From: an uncultured Oceanospirillales bacterium
GTDB lineage: Bacteria > Pseudomonadota > Gammaproteobacteria > Xanthomonadales > SZUA-36
Direction: 5' to 3'
NCBI GenBank assembly: GCA_913055655.1
Contig: CAJXKA010000002.1
Span: 402,178 to 466,177 of the forward strand
Length of the DNA stretch: 64,000 bases
The position numbers were made by a program, and so were the translations under genes. Under the pieces are notes generated by a model that was not told where the DNA came from, did not search any database, and was given only the letters and a program-made list of their open reading frames with translations. Shown in pieces: positions 36,927-44,009 of the stretch. How positions within the stretch are numbered: the stretch's first letter is position 1; each line of letters opens with the position of its first letter.

Positions 36927-39020
36927 GTGCAGAAAATTACCAAGTCATTCCAGTACGGTGAACACACCGTTACGATTGAAACCGGGCAGATCGCCCGACA
37001 GGCCGATGCGACCGTCATGGTCAAGATGGCCGACACCGTGGTCATGGTGGCCGCCGTGGGTCGCAAAGAGCAGAACCCCGGCCAGTCTTTCTTCCCGCTG
37101 ACCGTGAACTACCAGGAGAAGTTTTACGCCGCGGGTCGCATCCCGGGTGGCTTCTTCAAGCGCGAAGGTCGCCCGACCGAGAAGGAAGTGCTGACCTGCC
37201 GCCTGATCGATCGCCCGATCCGCCCGCTGTTCCCGAAAGGCTTCCTGAACGAAGTCCAGATTACCGCCAACCTTGTGTCATCGAACCCGGAAGTGGACGG
37301 TGACATTCCGGCCCTGATCGGCGCATCCGCCGCCCTGGCCCTGTCCGGCATGCCGTTTGCAGGCCCGGTCGGCGCCGCCAAGGTCGGTTACGTCAATGGC
37401 GAATACGTGCTGAACCCGACCGCCACCCAGCTGGAAGAGTCCAAGCTGGAACTGGTCGTCGCCGGCACCGAGAAGGCCGTGCTGATGGTGGAATCCGAAG
37501 CCGACCTGCTGTCTGAAGACGTGATGCTGGGCGCCGTGACCTTCGGCCACGAAGCCATGCAGACCGTCATCAAGGCGATCAACGAACTGGTCGCCGAAGT
37601 CGGCGTCACCGCATGGGAATGGCAAGGCCCGGTCGAAAACACCGACCTGAAGGCGAAAGTCGAAGCCGCTGCCAAGGATGGCCTCGTCGCCGCCTACGGT
37701 AACGCCGACAAGATGGAACGTCGTGACGCGGTCGCCGCGGTCAAGCAGCAGGTCATCGACCAGCTGTGTGACGAGGAAGACGAAAACGCGCCGTCCGCCG
37801 GTGAAGTGGGCGAGTACTTCTACAAGCTGGAGAAGTTCCTGGTCCGCGACCGGATCCTGTCCGGCAATCCGCGTATCGATGGTCGTGACCCGACCACCGT
37901 GCGGCCGATTTCCGTCGAAACCGGTATCCTGCCGCGCACCCACGGTTCCGCGCTGTTCACCCGTGGCGAGACCCAGGCCATCGTGACCACCACGCTGGGC
38001 ACCACGCGCGACGCGCAGATCATCGACGCGGTGACCGGGGAATACAAAGACCCGTTCATGCTGCACTACAACTTCCCGCACTTTTGTGTCGGCGAGACCG
38101 GCTTCGCCGGTGGCCCGAAGCGTCGCGAAATCGGCCACGGCCGCCTGGCGCGCCGCGGTATCACCGCCGTGCTGCCCAGCCAGGAAGATTTCCCGTACGT
38201 GGTTCGCGTGGTCTCCGAGATCACCGAGTCCAACGGTTCGTCTTCAATGGCTTCCGTGTGTGGTTCTTCGCTGGCCCTGATGGACGCCGGTGTGCCGGTG
38301 AAAGCCCCGGTCGCGGGCGTGGCCATGGGCCTGATCAAGGAAGGCGACCGCTTCGCGGTGCTGACCGACATCCTGGGTGACGAAGATCACCTGGGCGACA
38401 TGGACTTCAAGGTGGCCGGTACCAGTGAGGGCATCACCGCGCTCCAGATGGACATCAAGATCGAAGGCATCAACGAGGAGATCATGAAAATCGCCCTGGC
38501 CCAGGCCAATGACGGTCGCCAGTTCATCCTCGGCGAAATGAACAAGGTCATCTCCGAGCCCCGCGCCGAAATGAGCGAGTTCGCCCCGCGCCTGATGACC
38601 ATCAAGATCCACCCGGACAAGATCCGCGACGTGATTGGTAAGGGTGGTGTCACCATCCGCTCCATCACCGAGGAGACCGGCGCCACCATCGATATCGACG
38701 ATGACGGCACCATCACCATCGGTTCCGTGGACAAGGCCGCCGGCGACGAAGCCAAGAAGCGCATCGAGCAGATCACCGCCGACATCGAGCCGGGCCAGAT
38801 CTTCGAAGGCAAGGTCATCAAGATCATGAACTTCGGCGCCTTCGTTTCCCTGACCCCGGGCCGCGACGGCCTGGTGCACATCTCCCAGCTCTCCGACGAG
38901 CGCGTGGAAGAAGTCACCGACGTGGTCAAGGAAGGCGAAATCGTCAAGGTCAAGGTCCTGGAAGTGGACAAGCAGGGCCGTATCCGCCTGTCCATGAAGG
39001 AAGTGAAAGACGACGATTGA
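36927..39020 (+). CDS. pnp: Polynucleotide phosphorylase
   Basis: A 697-residue 3'-5' phosphorolytic exoribonuclease that forms a trimer and joins the RNase E degradosome. Two RNase PH domains (about 1-215 and 310-545) flank a helical linker. The KH domain follows ([16 protein letters not shown], 568-583), then the S1 domain ([19 protein letters not shown]). The start is GTG with AGGAA eight bases upstream; the next residues [10 protein letters not shown] fit family N-termini. The E. coli gene autoregulates through leader cleavage and the terminator hairpin just upstream could serve the same role here. Confidence 0.97.
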   Translation: MQKITKSFQYGEHTVTIETGQIARQADATVMVKMADTVVMVAAVGRKEQNPGQSFFPLTVNYQEKFYAAGRIPGGFFKREGRPTEKEVLTCRLIDRPIRPLFPKGFLNEVQITANLVSSNPEVDGDIPALIGASAALALSGMPFAGPVGAAKVGYVNGEYVLNPTATQLEESKLELVVAGTEKAVLMVESEADLLSEDVMLGAVTFGHEAMQTVIKAINELVAEVGVTAWEWQGPVENTDLKAKVEAAAKDGLVAAYGNADKMERRDAVAAVKQQVIDQLCDEEDENAPSAGEVGEYFYKLEKFLVRDRILSGNPRIDGRDPTTVRPISVETGILPRTHGSALFTRGETQAIVTTTLGTTRDAQIIDAVTGEYKDPFMLHYNFPHFCVGETGFAGGPKRREIGHGRLARRGITAVLPSQEDFPYVVRVVSEITESNGSSSMASVCGSSLALMDAGVPVKAPVAGVAMGLIKEGDRFAVLTDILGDEDHLGDMDFKVAGTSEGITALQMDIKIEGINEEIMKIALAQANDGRQFILGEMNKVISEPRAEMSEFAPRLMTIKIHPDKIRDVIGKGGVTIRSITEETGATIDIDDDGTITIGSVDKAAGDEAKKRIEQITADIEPGQIFEGKVIKIMNFGAFVSLTPGRDGLVHISQLSDERVEEVTDVVKEGEIVKVKVLEVDKQGRIRLSMKEVKDDD

Positions 39021-39049
39021 TCGTCTCTCACGACAGGTAACACGGAAAG

Positions 39050-39072
39050 CGGCGCCCCAGGGCGCCGTTTTT
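39050..39072 (+). terminator. Intrinsic terminator after pnp
   Basis: CGGCGCC, loop CCAG, GGCGCCG with a following TTTTTC, 30 bp after the pnp stop. Confidence 0.85.
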
Positions 39073-39133
39073 CTTTGCGCGGTTGCAAACGTTAAACTGG
39101 TCACCAGAAAAACAAGGCAGGGAGCCCCTCATC

Positions 39134-39997
39134 ATGGTCAGGATTGTCATCGGAATCATCATCATCGCCGTCTGCGCACTCATCCTGAGCTCGGTGATCA
39201 TGATGACGGGTTACGAGTTCAATACGGACAGGGGCTGGCAGAGAATGCCATCAGCCGTCTCGGCCATCGGCGGTTTTCCCACCCTCGCACTGATATTTGT
39301 CGGTGGATGGGTGATGGGCCGACAGTACTGGCAACAGGCCTGCGGATGGGCGTTGCTGGGCGTGACCGTGTTCTGCCTGATGGCGCTTGGCGGAATGTCC
39401 TGGTCCCTGAATTCGCCGGAAGCGGCCGCAATGATGGAGGCAATGAGTGCGGAGCAGGGGGTGCCCATGCCCGAGACCCGAATTGCCTGGACGACACCGC
39501 TGGTTTTGTTGACCGTGCTTGCCGTGACCGGTATTGCACTGGTCCTCGCCGGTCACAGACGCACTGTTGCCAGTGGTGAGCGGCCGGATCCGGATGTACG
39601 CCCCGTGGTCGTGACGGCTTACGCCGTGTTCATCATCGTGACGAGTGTGCTGGGGCTGCTGGGGACGGTATGGAATTTCTATATCAACCCGATGGGTATG
39701 CGTGAGTACCTTGCCGATTACTCATCCGTGCCGGCCGCGATACTCTGGCTTCAGAGCGGGCTGGTAATCCTGGCCCAGGTTGTGTTCGCGGTCTTCCTGC
39801 TCAAACGGCGAAACTGGGCGCGATGGGGCATGGTCGCGTTGCTGCTACTCGGGATGCTGGTTGCGTTTTTCACGATGGGTCACAACAGCTGGCTGTTGCC
39901 GTGCCTGGCCTGGCTGGGCTTTACGGTTGCCTGCCTGTTCATCCCATCCCGCGTGAACGCCTGGTTTCGTGGAGGGCGTGGTGAAGTCGCGGCTTAA
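39134..39997 (+). CDS. Multi-spanning membrane protein of unknown function
   Basis: A 287-residue protein with roughly seven hydrophobic segments (for example residues 2-24, 40-57, 68-86, 116-135, 157-180, 197-219 and 232-268). I recognise no family. The frame is open from 39083, but the ATG at 39134 has GGGAG nine bases upstream and begins directly with the first helix. Several Trp and Met residues lie at helix ends; no catalytic motif is visible. The gene has lower GC than pnp and appears monocistronic. It converges on the next gene, with overlapping stop codons. Confidence 0.7.
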   Translation: MVRIVIGIIIIAVCALILSSVIMMTGYEFNTDRGWQRMPSAVSAIGGFPTLALIFVGGWVMGRQYWQQACGWALLGVTVFCLMALGGMSWSLNSPEAAAMMEAMSAEQGVPMPETRIAWTTPLVLLTVLAVTGIALVLAGHRRTVASGERPDPDVRPVVVTAYAVFIIVTSVLGLLGTVWNFYINPMGMREYLADYSSVPAAILWLQSGLVILAQVVFAVFLLKRRNWARWGMVALLLLGMLVAFFTMGHNSWLLPCLAWLGFTVACLFIPSRVNAWFRGGRGEVAA

Positions 39998-40896
39998 TGC
40001 TCCGCAAAAGTGACGGCCTGCCCCAGGCGAATATCATCGGCCAGGTGAACCAGCTCGCCACCGTCCACCGGGTATAGCCAGACACCGTATTTCTGGCCCT
40101 GTCCAACCCAGCTTTTCCTCGCTTCCTGCAGCACCAGGACACGCTGGCTGTCGATATAGGCGAGTGGCGTAAACTGCCGGTCAGCCGGAAGTTCAAGCTC
40201 GCCGTCCGGGCGACCCTGCAGGTCGGAAAGAATGAAGGCAGTCGAACCCGCGCCGCCCCCTCGTTGTTGGCACGCCAGCCGTTCCAGCGCGTCGATCCAG
40301 ACCGCGCCTTCCAGGCGACAGGTCACCGCCAGTTCATCCAGCCTGCGCATATCGCCGGACGCGGCGTCCCAGGCGAGTATTGAATACGCCCCGTCTTCGA
40401 CAAACTCCATCAGTAACACGCCCGGTGACCCCTCCAGCATCGCCGTGATCGCGCTCCCGGAATGCGAATGGATCAACCGGTTATCGCTTCGATCGGCCTG
40501 CGGTACGGCAAACAGTTTCGAGCCATCGTCGTAAACCAGCACGCTGGCAGATGCCAGCAGACGCGCGCGGACGCCGCCATAGAAATCCCCTTTCTCGCCG
40601 GTCCTGCGGTTGAACCAGGCAATGCGCGGCACGCGCTGTCGGTTCAACGAGGCCGTTTCAGCGATCAGCAGGTAGTCGCCGCTGTAGGGTGAAACATCGC
40701 GGATGACGGTGTCACCCAGGTGCCCCGCCACCGAGAGATCGCCGTTCTGCAGGCCCAGACGCATCAGGTAGGCACCATTGCCGAAATACAGGGCGCCGCT
40801 GTAGGGCGAAGGTGACCTGGCGTCACAGGACATCAGCGCCAGGGTGGCCGCGCACAGGCCGACGAAAACAAAAATACGGGTCGCGTTCAGGTTCAT
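39994..40896 (-). CDS. Putative lipoprotein with beta-propeller-like repeats
   Basis: A 300-residue protein. The N-terminus MNLNATRIFVFVGLCAATLA ends in LMSC, a lipobox-like cleavage site, so it is probably a lipoprotein. The remainder shows short strands such as GDYLLIAET, ASVLVYDDGSKLFAVP and YSILAWDAASGDMRRL, reminiscent of TolB/WD-type propellers, but no family is assigned. The open frame starts at 40953; the ATG at 40896 is preferred because it puts the hydrophobic segment near the N-terminus. The + strand sequence TTAA at 39994-39997 gives overlapping stops to this gene and the converging one. Confidence 0.65.
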   Translation of the reverse strand: MNLNATRIFVFVGLCAATLALMSCDARSPSPYSGALYFGNGAYLMRLGLQNGDLSVAGHLGDTVIRDVSPYSGDYLLIAETASLNRQRVPRIAWFNRRTGEKGDFYGGVRARLLASASVLVYDDGSKLFAVPQADRSDNRLIHSHSGSAITAMLEGSPGVLLMEFVEDGAYSILAWDAASGDMRRLDELAVTCRLEGAVWIDALERLACQQRGGGAGSTAFILSDLQGRPDGELELPADRQFTPLAYIDSQRVLVLQEARKSWVGQGQKYGVWLYPVDGGELVHLADDIRLGQAVTFAEH

Positions 40897-40957
40897 CCAC
40901 CCATGATAGGCGCGGGGGTGGCGACTGGCGAGGCGGTTGATGTAACCAGTCATTCCG

Positions 40958-40983
40958 CCGGGGGCCGTTCTACCGGCCCCCGG
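40958..40983 (-). terminator. Strong GC hairpin after the PPC-domain gene
   Basis: CCGGGGGCCG and CGGCCCCCGG form a perfect 10-bp stem with the 6-base loop TTCTAC, 15 bp past the stop of the minus-strand gene at 40999. No T-run follows, so it may act as an mRNA 3'-end barrier rather than a classical terminator. Confidence 0.45.
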
Positions 40984-40998
40984 ACGTGAGAGTACCTG

Positions 40999-42543
40999 CT
41001 ACCGTCCGTGTGGATGTGGAGGCCGTTTCGACAGTGCCTTCAACTTCTGGCGCGCCGCCTTGCTGTCCAGCATGGAGAGCGAGCCCTGCGTGTTGTTTGC
41101 ACAGAACAGGAACTGCTCGGCCAGGACATTGAACTGGGGGTGCGGTGAACGTCCAACGAAGACCCTGAAACACATGAAGGCGCCGTCCGGAATTTCGTCC
41201 GGGATCTGCAGTTCAAACGTCAGCATCCGGGTTTCACCGGCTGCCAGGTTCAGCGACTGCGGCGCGGCGTGGCCGTTGCGGCCCACCTGGAACCGGGAGG
41301 TGTTCACCAGGCCCTCATGAGAAATGTACTCGACGATACCCCAGGCCTCGCCACGCAGACGTTTTGTCGTCCTCGCTCTGACTTCAACCCCGAACCTGCA
41401 GACCTGCCCGGCCATGAGTTCGCAGGGCTGGGCGTGTTCGATACTGATTGGGAACGGCGTTAACACGAGCGTTCCAATGTCCAGGTCTTCGTTCTGGCTA
41501 ACGGTAAATGGCTCACTCATCGTCTCCCAGTGGCCATTCGCATAACCGACAACGGTGTATTCGCCTTCAAGGATGGCCTGTTCGCGACCATCCAGTCGGA
41601 AAACACCATCGTCGCCAGGTTCGCCATAGGCAACGCTATAGCAAAACTCGTTCTCGCAGCTCACCAGGCTCACCTGGGCGAAATAGGGCCCTGAACCGGC
41701 CAGTGGCATGCCATCAACAGCGTCGACCAGGCGCCCGGAAATCAAGCCGACCAGTGGCAGTGGAACCAGCGCCAGCGAACCCAGGTCATAAGTACCGTTG
41801 GTTGTGATGTCGAAGGGGCCGGTCGAGAAGTCCTGGTAGCCGAAAGCGAAGGCGTTAATCTCGTAGGTCCCGTTCAACAGTGGCTCACCATAAATGCTAC
41901 CTGGGAACTCGAACTCGCCAAATTCGTTCGTCGCCGCCGAGCTGACGTATTCCGTGCATTCAGTGCCGTTACAGCGGTAAAGGTTGGCATATGGCCACGG
42001 GGGCTCCCCGCCGGCCAGCGCCATGCCGGTTTCCGAATCCACCAGCACGCCGGTGATCGGGCCGACAGCGTGTAGCAGTGAAAGGCCCAGTTGGTAGGTG
42101 CCGTTACCGCCACCGAAAAAGCTGTAGTCGCAGCAGTAGGTGACACCGATGACGAACTCACCGTCGTCGGGCACGACAACGTTCAGTTGGGAATTGCGGC
42201 CAGCGCCACCGTCGTCATCGGCGTTTTGCCATGCGCAGAATGTATCGAACAATCCAACTAGCGGGTCTTCGAGCGTGCCTGCGCCGGTACTTTCGCCTTC
42301 AAGATCAACCTGAATCATTTCACCGGGGTTTCCGGTAAACCGGTAAAAGTCGACATCGTCGAAAGACTGGCTAGAGTCCAGGCTCCCGTCGATGACCAGG
42401 GGAAGCGTCCCGGCGCTTTCAAGTTGGGCCTGGTCGCAACTGTCATTGGGCTCGAACTCCTGTGCAGTGACGACGAAGGACGCAACGAACATGATCAAGC
42501 CTGCGAAGACTCGTAGCCCTCGCGAACCGTTTAAGAACAACAT
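40999..42543 (-). CDS. Secreted protein with PPC and carboxypeptidase-regulatory-like domains
   Basis: A 514-residue exported protein. A signal peptide (about 1-27, VFAGLIMFVASFVVTAQ) precedes EFEPNDSCDQAQ, the start of a PPC-type (bacterial pre-peptidase C-terminal) domain with VDFYRFTGNPGEMIQVDL. Two carboxypeptidase-regulatory-like/Cna-B-like beta-sandwiches follow (GPITGVLVDSETGMALAGG and GLISGRLVDAVDGMPLAGS), then a C-terminal beta domain of unknown kind. Paired cysteines suggest disulfides. No catalytic domain is seen, so it is probably a binding or surface protein. The frame is open from 42681, but the ATG at 42543 has GGGGGTGG upstream and starts the signal peptide. Confidence 0.72.
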   Translation of the reverse strand: MLFLNGSRGLRVFAGLIMFVASFVVTAQEFEPNDSCDQAQLESAGTLPLVIDGSLDSSQSFDDVDFYRFTGNPGEMIQVDLEGESTGAGTLEDPLVGLFDTFCAWQNADDDGGAGRNSQLNVVVPDDGEFVIGVTYCCDYSFFGGGNGTYQLGLSLLHAVGPITGVLVDSETGMALAGGEPPWPYANLYRCNGTECTEYVSSAATNEFGEFEFPGSIYGEPLLNGTYEINAFAFGYQDFSTGPFDITTNGTYDLGSLALVPLPLVGLISGRLVDAVDGMPLAGSGPYFAQVSLVSCENEFCYSVAYGEPGDDGVFRLDGREQAILEGEYTVVGYANGHWETMSEPFTVSQNEDLDIGTLVLTPFPISIEHAQPCELMAGQVCRFGVEVRARTTKRLRGEAWGIVEYISHEGLVNTSRFQVGRNGHAAPQSLNLAAGETRMLTFELQIPDEIPDGAFMCFRVFVGRSPHPQFNVLAEQFLFCANNTQGSLSMLDSKAARQKLKALSKRPPHPHGR

Positions 42544-42689
42544 GGAAATCCACCCCCTTTGGGTGAAGTTTTCCACGTGGAGCAGGAGCCACGGGATGGG
42601 TGCCGAGCCAGTCCGACGGCAACCAGGGCGGTTGCGTTCCTGCCGGAGATCCGGTCGGTGCAGCGGCCAGGATGGCCACACAGGCGCTA

Positions 42690-42717
42690 TTTATACGCCT
42701 TTTTTTTATATTCGCAA
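42690..42717 (-). promoter_or_regulatory. Possible promoter of the PPC-domain gene
   Basis: On the minus strand TTGCGA (42717-42712) and TATAAA (42695-42690) are spaced by 16 bp in an AT-rich stretch. The predicted leader to the ATG at 42543 is about 140 nt. Confidence 0.4.
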
Positions 42718-42819
42718 GAAATATTTTATCTATAAAAACAATGTGCTATGAGGATTTTCCATGGTTTTTGAAAAAAGTTGAAAAAAGTTCGGGGTATTTC
42801 CGGGGTTTTCCTGCTTCTT

Positions 42820-42932
42820 AGAGTGGGGGAACACCTCAGGGGACAACCGGGTAAGACGTAAGGGGAACGACGAGGACCTTGCCCGGTTCAAAACCAGCCG
42901 GACCCGGCGTACCGGGTTCCGGCTGTTTTTTT
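42820..42932 (+). ncRNA. Candidate structured small RNA
   Basis: A gene-free stretch with two consecutive stems. AACCGGGTAAG (42845-42855) pairs with CTTGCCCGGTT (42878-42888) around a 22-nt loop. Then AGCCGGACCCGG (42896-42907) pairs with CCGGGTTCCGGCT (42912-42924, one bulge), followed by T7. GGA triplets occur at 42828, 42841, 42864, 42874 and 42900; two lie in the large loop. I cannot assign it to a known RNA family. Multiple GGA motifs plus a strong terminator resemble CsrA/RsmA-sequestering sRNAs, but that is conjecture. The 5' end and promoter are not clear. Confidence 0.5.
42896..42932 (+). terminator. Intrinsic terminator upstream of the SirB2-like gene
   Basis: A 12-bp GC-rich stem with one bulged A, a CGTA-region loop and T7 immediately after. 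It ends some transcript reading rightward, yet no coding gene precedes it on this strand. Confidence 0.9.
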
Positions 42933-42963
42933 AGGCGCGTACACGTCATGATGGCGAGACGTT

Positions 42964-43368
42964 ATGGACGCCATTTACCTGGAACTTCGCTGGACCCATA
43001 TCGCCGCGGTCATTGCCAGCGGTGTTTTCTTCATGGTGCGCGGGCTGTTTGTGCTGTCGGGCAGGGCCCACTGGGCGATGGTCGCGCCAGTGCGGTTCAC
43101 CACTTACGCGATTGACACCATTTTGCTGTTGAGTGCCCTGATGCTGGTGGTCGCGATTCATCAGTACCCTTTCGTTCACGGCTGGCTGACGGTCAAGGTG
43201 TTGTTGCTGGTCGTCTACATCGTATTGGGCGTCATGGCCCTTAAACGCGGCAAGACACCGGCGGCCAGGGCGGTCTGTTACCTGGCGGCACTGGTGGTTT
43301 ACGGGTTCATGATCAGCGTCGCGCGGACGCACCACCCGGGCGGTTTTTTCTACGCGATGCTGAACTGA
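42964..43368 (+). CDS. SirB2-family membrane protein
   Basis: A 134-residue protein with four hydrophobic helices (about 9-29, 41-63, 74-91, 101-120). The pattern LELRWTHIAAVIASGVFFMV near the start, the central charged HGWLTVKV and the C-terminal ARTHHPG fit the SirB2 family, proteins named for a Salmonella locus but of unknown biochemical role. The ATG at 42964 has GAGA eight bases upstream. It has a strong terminator 30 bp before it, so it needs its own promoter or attenuated read-through. Confidence 0.7.
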   Translation: MDAIYLELRWTHIAAVIASGVFFMVRGLFVLSGRAHWAMVAPVRFTTYAIDTILLLSALMLVVAIHQYPFVHGWLTVKVLLLVVYIVLGVMALKRGKTPAARAVCYLAALVVYGFMISVARTHHPGGFFYAMLN

Positions 43369-43444
43369 CCGTTCGCCGCATCGGTGTTCATCGTCGGCGT
43401 CGATGTGTCACAATCGGTCGTTGTTTCAGATCGATCGGACAGGG

Positions 43445-44005
43445 ATGCCGGACAACGACATTACAGGGCTTTTGCACCGCTGGTCCGGGGGCGAGGACGC
43501 CGCCCTGGAGCGGCTGACGCCGCTGGTGTATGAGCAACTCCATGACCTGGCCTGTCGTCATTTCCGGCGTGAATCCGCCGGCCACACCCTGCAACCCACG
43601 GCGCTGGTCAACGAGGCCTACCAGATGCTGGTGGGCGTCGATATTGACTGGCAGGACCGCAATCATTTTCTCTCGCTGTGCTCGCGGATGATGCGGCGTG
43701 TGCTGGTCAACCATGCCAACGCCCGTAGCGCGGCGAAACGCGGTGGACACGCTCCGCACGTCACTTTCATCGAGGACATGTCCGCCGGGTCGCCGGCGCT
43801 GGAGGCGGACATCCTGGCGCTGGACGAGGCGCTGAACGAACTGGAAACATTCGATGAGCGCAAGGCGAGGGCGCTTGAACTGCATTACTTCGCCGGCATG
43901 ACCTACCCAGAAATTTCCGAGGTGCTGGAAGTGGCCGAGTCCACGGTGCACGCGGACCTTCGGGTCTCCAAGGCGTGGTTGTTCAAGAAACTGGAAGCGG
44001 CCTGA
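43445..44005 (+). CDS. ECF-type RNA polymerase sigma factor
   Basis: A 186-residue sigma factor of the ECF-like group I recall as TIGR02999, often encoded next to eukaryotic-type kinases. Region 2 includes ALVNEAYQMLV and NHFLSLCSRMMRRVLVNHA. Region 4 includes ARALELHYFAGMTYPEISEV and the DNA-recognition helix ESTVHADLRVSKAWL. The open frame begins at 43403; ATG 43445 gives the usual N-terminus. It stands 4 bp before the kinase gene, so the two form a two-gene unit. No anti-sigma factor is present; the kinase may control it. Its target promoters are not identifiable here. Confidence 0.88.
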   Translation: MPDNDITGLLHRWSGGEDAALERLTPLVYEQLHDLACRHFRRESAGHTLQPTALVNEAYQMLVGVDIDWQDRNHFLSLCSRMMRRVLVNHANARSAAKRGGHAPHVTFIEDMSAGSPALEADILALDEALNELETFDERKARALELHYFAGMTYPEISEVLEVAESTVHADLRVSKAWLFKKLEAA

Positions 44006-44009
44006 CGGC

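Noticed and set aside
42392..42751. Plus-strand 119-codon frame antisense to the signal peptide of the PPC-domain gene
   Set aside because: It ends in a Lys/Tyr/Ile-rich string from AT-rich promoter DNA, has no domain and no Shine-Dalgarno.
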